NCBI GenBank assembly: GCA_028386065.3
Contig: JAKUCV010006224.1
Location: forward strand, 14,903-78,902
From: Turnera subulata
Taxonomy: Eukaryota > Streptophyta > Magnoliopsida > Malpighiales > Passifloraceae
DNA: 64,000 nucleotides
Direction of reading: 5' to 3'
The notes under the pieces are model-generated. The model was not told where the DNA came from. It saw only the letters and a list, made by a program, of their open reading frames with translations, and made no database searches. Position numbers and translations under genes: made by a program. Shown one piece after another: positions 10,832 to 22,801 of the stretch (position 1 is the first letter of the stretch; each line of letters begins with the position of its first letter).

Positions 10832-12336
10832 GGAGAGAGCAACATAAAGGAACGTAAGTGAGAGAAAGTTCTCTGACTTCTCTCTAGAATAGATTTTTTC
10901 AAAATTCAAATTATAGATCTTGAATCTATTCATCCCCTGCAAATCAAAATTTCAACCATGTAAACTCATCGCCACCCTGCTCAAACTCTCTCACCTCTAG
11001 ATCTCCTACCTTCATCCCAGTAAAACATCGTTGTGTTCCCATCCCAACTATTTAAGTCTTCAGTACTCCTCTAAAAGGAGATTTTCTAGCACCAAGTGTA
11101 TCTTGGTTGTCGTCAAGCTCCATATGACCAGCCAACGGGAAACAATTTTTGATCCCGGAGTGGATGGAGATCAAATCGAACATGGCGCCGAGCCCTGTAT
11201 GGGTGGGTTGGTGGCAGGGACACATGTCGTCGGCCAGATCTTCTTCGACCGAAAAGTCACTCCGAGCCAGATCCATACTAATCTCATCTCGATCTGGTAC
11301 AGCAAAGAGAACATGATATTTAGCCAGGTACTGCTTCGTCTTTCTCATTTCTTGGCACAAACCCTTGACATCCCACCGGAATTCGCTGAGTGGCAAGCGA
11401 CGCATAGTGGGGTAGTCCATGGAACGGCTATGGGTGGTGGTGGGGGAACCATGTTTCCCTCACCCGATGCTCATGAATGTTGAAGGTTGTGGTATGCCAC
11501 ACAACTCGCTGGGTATTGGGAGTTGCTATGGCAATTTTGGAATATTTTGTGGAGTTTTCAGATACACCCACGGGAGAATTTGGGGATTCCTTATAGGCCC
11601 TGTATTTTGTTAAATCCTGGGAATTTCGGCATGTTAAGCCCGATATCTACTAAGGCCTCCGGTGGCCACTGCGGGATTGGGGTAATAAATATCTTAGTTA
11701 TTCTCTCTATTTTCCTTTCTCAAGCATTTTATGAAATTGAGTTGCAGGGCGAAGACATGACTTTGAACAGAGCTTACTTCTATTCGAGATTATTGTCTAT
11801 GACTCTCGTGCCTCGTTTCTATGTTTTTTCCTCTAGCTTGGTTTGTAATGTTATTGTCTCGTCTTGTAAGGCTAATTTGTGGATTTGGAATGTTGTAAGC
11901 ATTTATGCTATGGCTTACATAGCTCAAAGCTTGGCATCATTTCCATCTCTGGCATCAGATTATTACCATTTGGACAGGGTTATGAACAGTTGTCAAGAAT
12001 TGTGCAAACTACCTCTCTTTGCGGCAGGTAGAGGGAACTTCGGTTCTTGGGCAGACATCTCTACTTGGTGTAAAGGCAATGCTGCCCGTTTTCAGCTGAT
12101 GAGCTTGCTCGTCGGGCACTTTAGAATGAACTATTCAGACTCCTCGTCAATTCGTTTTAATCTGCAATGTCGTGGCTATGGTCCTGGTCGTAATCCCATG
12201 TTGTTAACTCCTTTAAGTTTGTTCTGTATTCATTCTAGTTGTCTATCCTGTTTACTTGTATTTCTTTGTTTATGTAATCAGCTCTTTATATTAATATAAA
12301 GTATATGGGTTTCAACGGGAAAAAAAAAAAAAAAAA
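10832..12336 (+). mobile_element. LINE-like poly(A) retroposon with 13-bp target duplication
   Basis: The insertion is flanked by AGCTTGTGGAGGG at 10819-10831 and 12337-12349 and ends in an 18-base A tract. The uninterrupted equivalent is at 25110-25135. Near the 3' end a short reading of ADELARRAL (about 12094-12120) matches the last helix of the RNase H domain carried by many plant LINEs. The 3' end has ATATTAATATAAAGTATATG before the tail. Open frames of 150 and 270 residues inside have no recognised domain, so no LINE protein is intact. Confidence 0.7.
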
Positions 12337-12754
12337 AGCTTGTGGAGGGACAACAATTTTGCAAATCTATCCCAACTTGTCCGCTCCTGTGCTGCTCCTG
12401 CTGTGCCAAAACCCAAAGGCATGACTATTTTCTTGGACCGGTCCTGTCCCGCCCGCTGCTCTGTGCTGTCGCATCACACGCAGCCTATCCTTGTGTTACT
12501 TTTTAGTTTTTCTAGTTGTGTGGTTGAAACAGGCAAACAGCCATGATTTCTAAACACTTTGGATTAGTGTTTCATTTTTTTTCTTTGGTAAAATCTCTAC
12601 AACTGCAGCCCTGTTTTAACAATCAATATTGCCGCTAGAAACAGAAAGATTCTGTTCCAAATTTTCTCTATAGAGAAAAAGCAAGATGTAACTTCATCTC
12701 ATAATAATACTTTCTTACAAGCAAATCCCATGATGAAAGACTGTACGTACACCT

Positions 12755-12976
12755 TCAACGTGCTTCTATATTGGTTATACTGGCATCATTTATAGAAGAA
12801 GCACTTCTTGTGGTTGAAGAGTCTAGATTGCTCTGCTTTGTTTTCAAAATAAATGCTGGCTCGTTGGGAGGAGGGAGAGTAGTTTCATTCCCCAGCATGA
12901 ACACGATTGCAGACATTGTTGGTCGCTCTACTGGGTCCTCTTGCACGCACAAAAGCCCTACCTGAATGCATTTCCG
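12755..12976 (-). pseudogene. Orphan last exon of an S-receptor-like kinase (unit 0)
   Basis: The minus strand reads [20 protein letters not shown], then [20 protein letters not shown], then [13 protein letters not shown] and a stop. This is the same exon 7 as in gene A (14916-15218). No other exon follows upstream; from about 12985 the sequence changes to unrelated DNA in which AGAAAAACTGGCCTCCTA occurs twice (12990 and 13060). It is a relic of an extra tandem copy. Its 3' flank (12338-12755) matches that of gene B. Confidence 0.85.
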
Positions 12977-12989
12977 GACTTCATGAGGA

Positions 12990-13580
12990 GGAAGAAAAAC
13001 TGGCCTCCTAAATTTATCTTCGTTTTCACCAATTATGAAAAACAAAGAGCAACAATGCTGAAAGAAAAACTGGCCTCCTATCCTTCTAATTGCTTTAGTA
13101 CCATAGCATAAACTCCATGAAGAGGAAGCTTACTGAGTATGTATAGTAGTAAAATATATGCTGCCTCTATCCACGAAAACAGCAACGATGAGCAGGACTA
13201 AGAGCACAAAGAAAGCCACAACTCTAAAGAATAGCAACCAGGCAGGGTGGATTTCCTTTAAGCAAGGCCTTCAAGTTTCATCCTCATATAGATATGCTTC
13301 CCATCTCTTGCTTGTTTTCCCCGCTATCAAGCCCCATTTTGTGAAACTTTCCTTTCTTCCAGATAAGAATTGATGAAATAGCCGTCCAAATCTAGACCCA
13401 AATGGCACAGAGGTGAGTTGGGAAGGGGAATTAGGGATTAGAATTGGATTTTTGGTTCATTTCCACACACCCCACGACACGAGACCAGTACCAAAAGCCA
13501 ATTTTAGTTTAGGTTTTCTTTTTTTTTTTTTTTAACTCGCGCAGTAAACTCGGTCAAACTCGACGAGTTTAACGAGTTAA
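12990..13580. other. Spacer with no supported gene
   Basis: This lies between the orphan exon and a short tandem repeat. A 71-residue plus-strand frame (13158-13373) has no recognised domain. A poly(T) run at 13515-13533 could mark an old retroposon in minus orientation, but no target duplication was found. Confidence 0.3.
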
Positions 13581-13748
13581 CTCACAGTTTGACCAAAATT
13601 CGAATTTGCACACAAATCAACACGAAATACTAACTCAAAATTTCATCCTATATATGAGTTTGACCGAGTTTACTCACAGTTTGACCAAAATTCGAATTTG
13701 CACACAAATCAACACGAAATACTAACTCAAAATTTCATCCTATATATG
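13581..13748. repeat. Direct duplication, 76-bp copies at 92-bp spacing
   Basis: CTCACAGTTTGACCAAAATT at 13581 and its following 56 bases recur almost exactly from 13673. The right copy runs into the shared 3'-flank sequence (CCTATATATGGTTTGGTATG) also seen near 24855. Confidence 0.85.
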
Positions 13749-14005
13749 GTTTGGTATGCCATGGTCATGTGTGGATTAAATTGTTTAATATCTATTTTGC
13801 TCTTTTAATTATATAATTATTTTAATATATGAATATATTAAATAGTAAGATAAGATTTGTTTTTAACTATTAATATTAATTATTATTATTTATAAATTTA
13901 AATTTAATATTATTCCGTAGTCTTGGGTTGTTAGAAGGGGGTAATATTAGATAAAACAAATTTCCTATCCCGTGTCCACAGCTTTTGGAAGGGATAAAAC
14001 ATTGT

Positions 14006-14740
14006 AGGGAATAACTATTTTTTAACTCCTAAACTTTTTTATTTTTCTCAATTAAGTCCTATACCTTTAAAAACCCATTTGATTTAATTTGAGTCTTATT
14101 CCTTTATTAATTAAAGCAAACAAGTCTTAAACCGTCAAGTCCTTCCGTTAAATTTAACTTTGTTAATGGAATTAGTTAAATTTTAGTTCCTCAAACTTTA
14201 GATTTAAATCAAAAAAACTTCCCGAACAAAAAAAAAACCAAAAACTTTTATTTTTAAAAGAAATATTAAACCAAAAAACATAAAAACTTCTAAATCCTAA
14301 ATCATAAAAATTTTAAAACATAAATTCTAAAATCTTTAAACCCTAAACCCCAAAATACTAAATTCTAAACATAAAACTCTAAACCGTTAGCCCTAAAAAT
14401 TTAAAATCATAAACCTAAATGCCTTAAAACACTAAAATTTAAACTTTAAACCTATTTGATTCAGAAGTTTTTATGTATTTAGGTTTAATATTTTTTTAAA
14501 ATAAAAAGTTTTGACATTTTTTATTTTTATTTTTTGTTTTTAATTTATAATTTGAGGGAGTAAAATATAACTAATCTCCTTAACAAAGTTAGATTTAACA
14601 TAAGGACTTGACGGAAATTAAGTTTAGGACTTGTTTGATGTAACTAATAAAAAAATAGGACTCAAATGAGGATTTTCAAAAGTAGAGGACTTAGTTGAAA
14701 AAAATAGAAAGGTTTAAGACTTAGTTAGTAGTTGTCCCCT
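14006..14740. mobile_element. Foldback element with about 200-bp inverted arms
   Basis: The left arm (AATTAAGTCCTATACCTTT, then GTCAAGTCCTTCCGTTAAAT) is the imperfect inverse of the right arm (ATTTAACATAAGGACTTGAC, then GAGGACTTAGTTGAA). The ends are AGGGAATAACTA and, inverted, AGGGGACAACTA. The centre (14280-14450) is a run of AAACCCTAAA-like motifs. It interrupts the 3' flank of gene A relative to gene B. No clear target duplication was found, so the superfamily is unassigned. Confidence 0.6.
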
Positions 14741-14915
14741 TTGGGCTTTGAATTAGTGTTTTTTTTTTTTGGTAATATCTGTACATCTGCAGCCCTGTTT
14801 TCAAAACAAACAGTAGTGACGCCAAAATTTCTCTATAGAGAAAAACCAAGATGGAAATCAATCTCATAATAAGACTCTCTTACAAGCAAATCCCATGATG
14901 AAAGACTGTACACCC

Positions 14916-17900
14916 TCAACGTGCTTCTATATTGGTTATACTTGCATCATTTATAGAAGAAGCACTTCTTGTGGTTGAAGAGTCTAAATTACTCTGCTTT
15001 TTTTTCAAAATAAATGCTGGCTTACTGGGAGGAGGGAGAGTAGTTTCATTCCCCAACATGAACACGATTGCAGACATTGTTGGTCGCTCTACTGGGTCCT
15101 CTTGCACGCACAGCAGCCCTACCTGAATGCATTTCTGTACTTCATGAGGAGGATATGTCTGTCCCAACAATGTGTCTGCAATATCCAGGGCTGTTCCTTT
15201 CCTCCATAACTCCCAAACCTGACAAAAATATTTAAGTAGAGGTCAATGGTACTTGTTTATGGGAAGCAGAAGTTAAGGAGAGGTGTTATGATATCGTATG
15301 GAAGAATTTTTGTGTTGTTTGCTCACATGACCGATCAAATTTCTGGAAGGGCCTTCGTTGTGGTAGTCATTGTTTTTCCTCCCGCTTATGATCTCTAACA
15401 TTAAGACCCCATAGCTGAAGACATCAGATTTTATGGAATATAACCCTTCCAATGCATATTCTGGTGACATGTATCCACTGTAATGCAACATGGAAGATGT
15501 TAGGCTTTTTTAATTTTGTTTTGCATGCATTAATTCCTAACTAACTAAGCAAATTGAGAATTCATGAAGGGGATAGCTAGGGAGATTGAGGAGAGAAAGA
15601 TTACTATGTTCCAACCACTCTTTCCGTGTTTGCTTCTGTTTGATCATCTCCGAATATTTTAGCCATTCCAAAATCTGATATTTTAGGGTTCATTGCAGCA
15701 TCAAGTAGAACATTGCTAGGCTTTAGATCCCGGTGGATGATTTTCAGCCTAGAATCCTGATGTAGGTACAGGAGGCCACGAGCAATCCCCATAATGATTT
15801 CGAAACGTTTCTTCCAATCCAATAATGACCTTCTCGTTCTGTCTGAATCAGAAAAAGGGAATTTGCAGTCAGAAAAATGAAATTCATATGTTAAAAATGT
15901 GCATTGTCGCATGGTGCAAGGCCATACCAAAGATGAAAAAATCCAGGCTCCTGTTGGGCAAGAATTCATACACCAACATCTTCTCTTCTCTATGAACGCA
16001 GCAACCATAAAGTCTCACAAGATTTTTGTGTTGCAGCTTTGACATCAGCTTCACTTCGTTCTTGAATTCTTCTGTCCCCTGCCTTGAAGTTTTGGATAAT
16101 CTTTTCACAGCTATTTCTTGTCCACTGGCGAGTTGACCCTAGTCAAATACAGAATCCATCAAATATGAATTTGTTGTTTGACATCTTACATCTCCAGAGA
16201 GCAGGTAGCAGTGATGCTTTTTTTCGTATTGGTTTAGAGAATACGGAAGTACCTTATAAACGGAGCCAAAACCGCCTTGTCCAAGCTTGTTATCAAGGGA
16301 GAAGTTTTTTGTGGCAGAGATAATGGCGTTTACATCTATAGATGGTAAACTATCATCAAATTCATCGTTTGAACTGTCTCCAAAACGCACTAAAGCTGAA
16401 CTGTTATCTTCAACCAATTCCGGGTGTCTTTGCCTTCCTGTTGGTCGGACAAAATACAGGCAACATTAGTCCACTAATAATTATTCTAAACTCTAAGTTT
16501 TGGATCACAATATTTTGGAAGGTTTTTCTAGTTTACTTGCATTATGTTTTTGTTTGATTGGTATGATTGAATCAATTCAATGTTTTGATAAATAGTATTT
16601 AGGCAAAAAGCTAGAATATCAGTAGGATAATCATTGAAACTGGTATAAGACAAGCATTGGAATGTAGCATCCTCCCAACTGATCAAACCATTTGTTACTT
16701 TCCTGATTAAGATAAACAATAGGTTTGAAAACTGATCCTCTATTTTCCTTACTGAAAATGAACACAGACTAACCACAAATAAATAAAGTGATACTAGTCA
16801 TTAGAGGAGGTTGCACTTAAAGAGAACCTGACTTCTTTAAAGTATAAATTGGGAGAAACTGGATTACCCTTTCTTTTCCTTGTAAACAGCCAGTACAAAA
16901 TTGAAATCACAACACCAAATAGCACAGCCAGAGATATCACCAGAACTGCTACCATTCCTTTCTTGGCAAGGAATTTCTTTGTGGACTTGTTGTATTGAGC
17001 TGTAAAACATCCCAAACGGCATAAAATGTCTTTCACAATTGATATGGTGACAAAGGAATGAAAATAATGTACAGGTTACCAGAATTTTAGTTTGGTATAC
17101 CAAATGTTGCAGCATCCACACGGACAAATAAATCAAGCCCTCCATCCGTGAAGACTCTGGTATCAACTAAATCCCCATACCAGGCTGTACAGCCAACCCC
17201 ACTGCTTTCATTTGCAAGTGCGTATGCCATGCAGGAACAATTCCCCAAACAATTCAACCTACATGCTTTCAAATCTAAACTCATGTCCACTATTGCTACT
17301 GAAGTATCCGGGACCTTGGCATTTGCAATCTTCACGAATTCTTCACCATTCCTGCAAGTTAATGCCCCAGGATTCCTGAAACACCCACCAGTCCCATCCC
17401 TCAACACGTTCCAGTCATTTGGGTTCTTGGGTTGAAACCCAGGTACGCAACTGCATATGAACACACCAGCAGCAGTGTAAGGATTACAGATGCCAAATGC
17501 TCCACAGCGCCCATAATTGTCACAGGGCTCTTCAGGAGCGGTATACAATTTAACCCACTGATTGTTGATCCAGGTAGCGCGAATCAGAAATCCTGATTCG
17601 TCCACAAACATTATGGAGAAGATGGAGGAATTAATAAGTCCCCATGTAAATGTGGTTTCTTCATTGTTGTTGACCAAGCTTGCGTTGAAAAGGGTATTTC
17701 TTGACATTTGAGGTACCCCATTCCACTTGTCACCATCCCAAGGACCCGATCTCCACAACCGAACCTGACCTTTGTACAAAACCATCTCAGGGGACCCTTC
17801 AGGTTCATACTTCAGTGACCAGTCTCCAGTTCCGGGATCATCCTGGGACTTCCAAGACGTCAGGATCCGGTTCAGACCAGTTCTGTAGTCGATCCCAATC

Positions 17901-18388
17901 TTGGAATATGGAAGCAGGTTATTTGTAGGATGATCGAAACTTTGCCATGTAACAACTTTAGTATCCTGTCGAACTAAAACCAAGTTTGCTATATCCAAGA
18001 GCTGGGCCATGGAATTGCTTGTTGAAGGGACCGTGAGATTTGTGGACCACAAGGGAATAGTTTGGTTATTAGCAAAGAGCACAAGGTAACCATGGCTGTC
18101 GATAGAGAGGACACCAGACGTATCATTAATAGGATTATCTCTGTTGGCAACCCACACAACAGTTTGTACTGAAACACTTGAATTTGAAAACCAGATCCCA
18201 ACGTATCTTTTGCTGGAATTTCCAGGGCTGAAGAATCCCAGTGTGATTCTCTGCCCGCTGGAGACTAAAATGTCACCGTCTGCTAGTGACTCGTTAGCAC
18301 TTAAGGTGTCTCTGGAGAGGCAAACCTGCAGGAGGAGGAATTGTAGCAATGAAACAAGGCATCCTTTAGTTGGGTTCATGATCAGCAA
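14916..18388 (-). CDS. G-type lectin S-receptor-like Ser/Thr kinase, gene A (intact)
   Basis: Exons, 5' to 3': 18388-17101, 16999-16868, 16437-16253, 16138-15928, 15842-15605, 15477-15327 and 15218-14916. All introns are GT-AG and the exons join in one frame of 835 residues. Exon 1 has a signal peptide (start MLIM or, 9 nt later, MNPTKG), B-lectin (WVANRDNPI), S-locus glycoprotein ([20 protein letters not shown]), EGF-like ([15 protein letters not shown]) and PAN ([15 protein letters not shown]) domains. Exon 2 is one membrane span (about residues 445-466) with a basic stop-transfer. The kinase has [12 protein letters not shown], the lysine in IAVKRL (about 547), HRDLKPSN (about 642) and DFG (about 662), and is therefore a probable active RD kinase at the plasma membrane. 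The motif pattern is closest to Arabidopsis RKS1 (At1g11340); the ligand is unknown. Confidence 0.9.
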
Positions 18389-19556
18389 AGGTTGAGTAAT
18401 TACACTCCCTGTTCCCGGTGGTCAAATATACAGAGACAGAACATAACAGCATCCTTCATTAATTTGTTGGAGAATTGAGTATCATCAAGTTGATAAAAAA
18501 TATGGATCTTGTCTCCTTCAACTTCGGAATTATGCTATAAAAAAATGATTCATATAACTTCATTGAAGTCAATTATAACCTATGCAAATTCGACACCTAG
18601 CTACTACATTTATATTACCCTGGAGTTTCAAAAGTCGTGGGATTTGGCGGTGCATCACCATCAAAGAATTTTTCAAACTCGTCATTATATATTACTTCTG
18701 AAGAAAACAATTGTTTACTGGATTTTTTTTTTTCCAATTGATTGCTAGTGGAATTGATTGTCCTTTTCTGGCTTTTTTATGATTGACTGAATTTATTAAT
18801 TACCTGTATTAAAAAATTCAGTCGTTTACTTTCATGACTCCATATTCTTCTCAGGAGCATTATTAATTTGAGCAGCCTCAGAAAGAAAGATATCCAATCT
18901 GCGTTGCTGATTTTGGTTTGCTGGACAACTCAGGTTTGACCGAGATTCCTTTTTGTGGATAAGCAACTTCAGACTTGATAAATAGAGAGCATGGACAAGC
19001 TAGCAGGGGATAGTAATTGAGTTTTAGACAAGGTCTCATGTCGTCTCGTCTCTGACCCATTGCTTAATTATTAGCGACATTCTTGGCTCCGTTTTGAACT
19101 TCCCGTGAAGAAATCAAGCAACCAGTTAAAAACCAGAAACTATCTATGAATCCCCTAATTTGTACTCTCCTTGCAATTTTTTAAAATTATCAGATTTGAC
19201 TATCAAAGCGGCATCTAAAATACAAACTCTTCTTTGTCATATTTAAAAGTTGATATAAGTGAGTGAGTACGATATCTCATATATGGATGATGTCTTCGAC
19301 AAAAAAAAAAAAATATGGATGATGTCAGTGTCACCTTGTAAATCCAAAATGTTCGCTCATTTTAAGTTTTAGGTATGTGAAATTTTCAATTTTCCTTTCC
19401 CAATGAGTGTGGAATTGAAATCAACGCAGAATTTACTGATAATGCTACTTGGTGTGGTTGAAATGGGTTCCTTAGAATAACATTTTAAACAGTAGGTCAT
19501 AAGTCAAAAATCGGAGGCCATTTCTTATTTCATATCTTCCAATTATTTTCCCTCCC
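18389..19556. other. Upstream flank of gene A, conserved between array copies
   Basis: No gene is seen. 18855-19290 matches the DNA at 4139-4556, and its first part matches 29338-29480, a block of non-coding DNA kept upstream of A/B-type copies. It includes an AT motif that on the minus strand reads CTCTATTTATCAAG, TATA-like but about 600 bp upstream of the start codon. At 19556 the match to the paralogous flank stops, where the gypsy-like insertion begins. Confidence 0.6.
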
Positions 19557-19559
19557 TGA

Positions 19560-20252
19560 TTTCACATGAATCATGAGGGACAACTCCATTCCAGCTCTCT
19601 GTTTTCCTTTGCATTGACTAGGACTTGCATTTACAGCACGCGCCACCGAAAATCCAATATCCTGGTCAAAATTATTGATACTGCCCCAGAAATTAAGAAA
19701 TGTTTTAATACTAATAAAAAAATATGAAGTGTCTTCAGACCGCCACTGGGTCTCAGTGAGAAGAACCATGTTGGGCTTGTATTGGTTCTTCAGGTCCCTT
19801 AGGGTACGCGAGAACTCCTGGGAACGCCTAGCGACTCCTCTGCAGTTCCACACCAATAGTCGGGCCTTTGGCCAAGTTGGGGGTAACCGAGTGACTCTGG
19901 GCATGCTCTGGGCAGTCATCGAGAGCTGGTAGTAGGTACCTTGGTCCAGAAAATGGCAAGTGGACTCTAGGTTGAACTCCTGAAGTCTTTCAGAAATGAA
20001 AAACTTGACGGAGTTGGCCGAGCCGTAGAAGGAGGTCCTCAGAGTTCCATGGTCCTCTAGGAAGAAAGTCTCTTCCATGGGAGTGACGAAGAACCTCGAT
20101 GAGTAGAGTTCGTCGACGAAGACCAGACGAGGCATTCTGCCGAGCTCGTTCGGTAGTTCTTCTGGAAGCTCGTTGATCATGCTGTAGGCCAGCCTGTTTC
20201 TTCTGCCTAGGTTGGCACCTTCGACGAAGAAGACAGACGATGGAGCAGGCAT
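19560..20252 (-). pseudogene. Antisense ORF with LINE-type endonuclease start
   Basis: An open frame of up to 240 residues. About residues 130-170 read LLVWNCRGVARRSQEF, then KNQYKPNMVLLTETQ, matching the first motifs of the apurinic-type endonuclease of plant LINE ORF2. The rest of the endonuclease (GDFN, SDH motifs) and the RT are absent. The first 125 residues (MPAPSSVFFVEG onward) have no recognised domain. The last nine residues or so come from flank DNA past about 19556. It is probably a truncated LINE or a transduced fragment, not a functional gene. Confidence 0.5.
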
Positions 20253-21199
20253 CGTGTTTTTGACGCGTTAGTGTTTTGTTTTCTGAACGTTGTGGTTTTG
20301 GTTGCCTGGATGTTTGGTTTTCTCTTGGACGCTTTGTGGTTTTTGCTTTCCGATGTTTTGCCTTTTATAGAAAAATATTTACCGTTTTGTTTTTCCAAGT
20401 TTAGACCCCACCTATTCTCGGGAAGGTCTAAAGGATTTTTCGGTGATGGGAAAAGCAAATTCTCTTCACAAAGCTCCAAATCGTCTTCATTCTTCAAGGT
20501 GTTGTTTTTGAAAATTTTGCCGTTGCCTCATTTATTACTTCATCACTTTATACGTTTTTCGGGCTACAAATGCCAGTGTTTTTCAGCTCCTTCCCATCTT
20601 ATGATTTTCTATCTCCTTGGCTACTTTGTTTTATTCTCTTTAAGACTTTTTCCTGCATCTTTTATCACATGCATCCGTGACCGTTGTGGCTAGACCGATG
20701 GGACCATACCTTGAGTAGAGTGCATGTGGGACAAGCTTACACCTGTTCGACATCATGGAGGGATACGAGACTTGACAGACGTTTTGGCTCATACGGAATT
20801 TGTGAACAAGTGGATAACGTTTCTTTCGAGGGACACATGACGTGCTCGTGATGTCATCGTCGCCTTGCGAGTTAACGGATGTCTTTTCCATGAGGGTAGC
20901 AGACGTCACCGTTAGTTGTGCGTGTTACGTTTCTCAGGATCGAGGATGTTTACGTCCAATATGAGCGCCGATCATGAAAACATGTTTTGTTTTAACTTCT
21001 TTATGTTTTGGTTTTGTTAAACGAATTCTGTTTTTAATCTCTTTATGTTTTATTTTATATTCTTATTGTTGATTTTTGTTTTGCTTTGAGATGTTTTGAT
21101 TTTCTGTTTAACATAAGACTTCGTAACATAAGAGTTTTGATTTTAAAAGAAAACTTATTTTATTTATTCATAACAGTTTTACAACGGAGAAGAAGTACT

Positions 21200-21595
21200 C
21201 TATTGAGTTACATGCTTCTCTAAGTTTTTTACAAGCTTTTGGATGTTTTTCACATGAGGAAAGAGCTCCGCACACGCCAGTTCTATCAGCATCACCGCCG
21301 AGCTGACCTTCTTCAGTGAAGTGTTCAGTTGCGACAGTGTCTGCTGTAGAGTGCTTTCAGCAGTTGCCTTGCCCTTCCTATCATCAGCATCCTTGCGACC
21401 GGATGACTCCTCCTTGCCGACAGGTTTCTTCTGTCGTCTTTGAGAGACCACCATGTGTTCTTTCCGACCGACGATGTTCGACTTGAAGCGCTTCTTTGGC
21501 AGTTCTTCATCGGAGCTTGTCGGGAAAGCAGCGCCACCGATATAGCTGTTGTCCTGGGAGTCTAAGGTGGTTCATGATCTTAGTGGAGAGTCCAT
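21200..21595 (-). pseudogene. Antisense small ORF near the LTR, one stop at codon 8
   Basis: A start in good context (CAGCCATGGAC, ATG at 21595) opens a frame that runs to a stop at 21200, 131 codons long, interrupted only by TGA at codon 8. The product would be very polar: DEELPKKRFKSN, then a Lys/Asp/Glu-rich region, then a probable amphipathic helix (LQQTLSQLNTSLKKVSSAV) near the C-terminus. No domain is recognised. The same frame also contains an internal ATG at 21454 giving 84 residues. A TATA box lies 35 nt upstream. Antisense genes next to the 3' LTR are known in some Tat-type gypsy elements; assignment here is inference. Confidence 0.45.
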
Positions 21596-21629
21596 GGCTG
21601 AGAGTGAGTGTCTTAGTTATGAGGTTCGG

Positions 21630-21637
21630 TTTATATA
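21630..21637 (-). promoter_or_regulatory. TATA box of the antisense ORF
   Basis: The minus strand reads TATATAAA, 35 nt upstream of the ATG at 21595, in a locally less AT-rich context. The position is standard for a plant TATA box, although it would place transcription start very close to the ATG. Confidence 0.5.
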
Positions 21638-22772
21638 AGCGGAGGAGATGTCGCTTAAGGGTATAACCGGTATCTCGCGTTGAGTTTGGACACCTGGCAG
21701 AGTGTGCCAGAAGCTTATCGTGGTAGGACCCACGGATAAGACAGAATTTTGGGGACGAAATTCTTTTTAAGGTGGGTAGACTGTAACAGCCCGGGTAAAA
21801 ATTTAGATTTTTACCGGGACAGTAAAAGTCTTTTTACAGTGATTTACCGTTGAATTAATCTTGGGTAATTAATTCAAGGTAAATCGAGCGTCATTTTTTG
21901 TAACCGAGGGTTTTCCCACGCTCGAGATTTTTCCGTGGATTTTACGGACCAAAGTTGGTATTTTTTGGGTCCGGACGGTACACGGTTTATCTGCACAGAC
22001 GATGACGCAGCTGCCTTTCCTGTTGAGCTTGTGAACCGTCTCCTGTTTGCTCGTGAAGGCTTGTCTCTTCCTGTTGCACCACGTTAAAACACCTTACCTG
22101 CTCTCTTCAGTCTTCACCATCCTTGCCCAGTTTCCTGCCTTCCTGCATTTTCTTCCTCAAACCAGTTTAGAAAAAAAAAAAATCCACACCTCACCCGTTC
22201 ACTCTCTCTCTCTCCTCCCCCATCTCCTTCTTCCTCAACCCGAGCCTCACCCGTGCCTCACCACCACCACACGCGTGCCGCCACCGAGCCGACGCCCTCC
22301 CCCTTATCTTCTTCTCTTTCTGCCTTGGCAGAGCTGCCGCCGTCCCGACGCCATCGCGAGCAAGCCGTCACCTGCAGATCCGACGATGCCGACGAGCTCG
22401 CGCCTCGTCTCCTCCCTTCCCTCGTGCACACCGCCATCGCCCTTCCCTGCCTGCAGACCGTCGCGCACGCCTCGCCACCATCGTCGTCTCGCCGTCCCGT
22501 GTCGCCGCCGCCTCTGCAAGTGAAGGTGAGCCCGTGAGGAAGACGACCCGGACATGGGTCGCAGGTCGTCGGGTTGACCCGAATGATATGGGTTGGTTTG
22601 CTGGTTATATGGTTGGGCTTGGGTTGTGTGAGTTAGGCTTATGGGTTGATGCGTTGGACAACCTGGTTATGGGCTTGTTGGGCTGGCTGTTGGAATTATT
22701 GGGCTCGCTGCATGGGCTTTCTAGGTACTATGCAGTGGCTGAACAGTGCTATTCAGGCCCAGCCCAAGCTTT

Positions 22773-22801
22773 TAATAATAATAATAATAATAATAATAAT
22801 A
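22773..22801. repeat. (AAT)n microsatellite
   Basis: Nine to ten uninterrupted AAT units lie inside the long LTR, directly after the GC-rich island. Confidence 0.95.

Larger units (their letters stand above)
19556..21781 (+). mobile_element. 3' internal part of a Ty3/gypsy-like element with antisense ORFs
   Basis: The segment is bounded left by the break in the paralogous flank at about 19556. On the right is a junction typical of gypsy elements: GGGGACGAAATTC and AAGGTGGGTAGAC immediately before TGTAACAGCCCGG. That purine-rich tract marks the plus strand as the element strand. No gag or pol is visible on that strand. The open frames run antisense and are listed separately. The 5' part and the other LTR are missing, so this is a deletion derivative or an unusual non-coding region. 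The join at 19556 shows no target duplication. Confidence 0.6.

Noticed and set aside
22047..22555. Pro/Arg/Ser-rich ORFs in both strands of a GC-rich island
   Set aside because: Several overlapping frames are open at once, as expected from GC-rich composition in an LTR; no domain or consistent frame.
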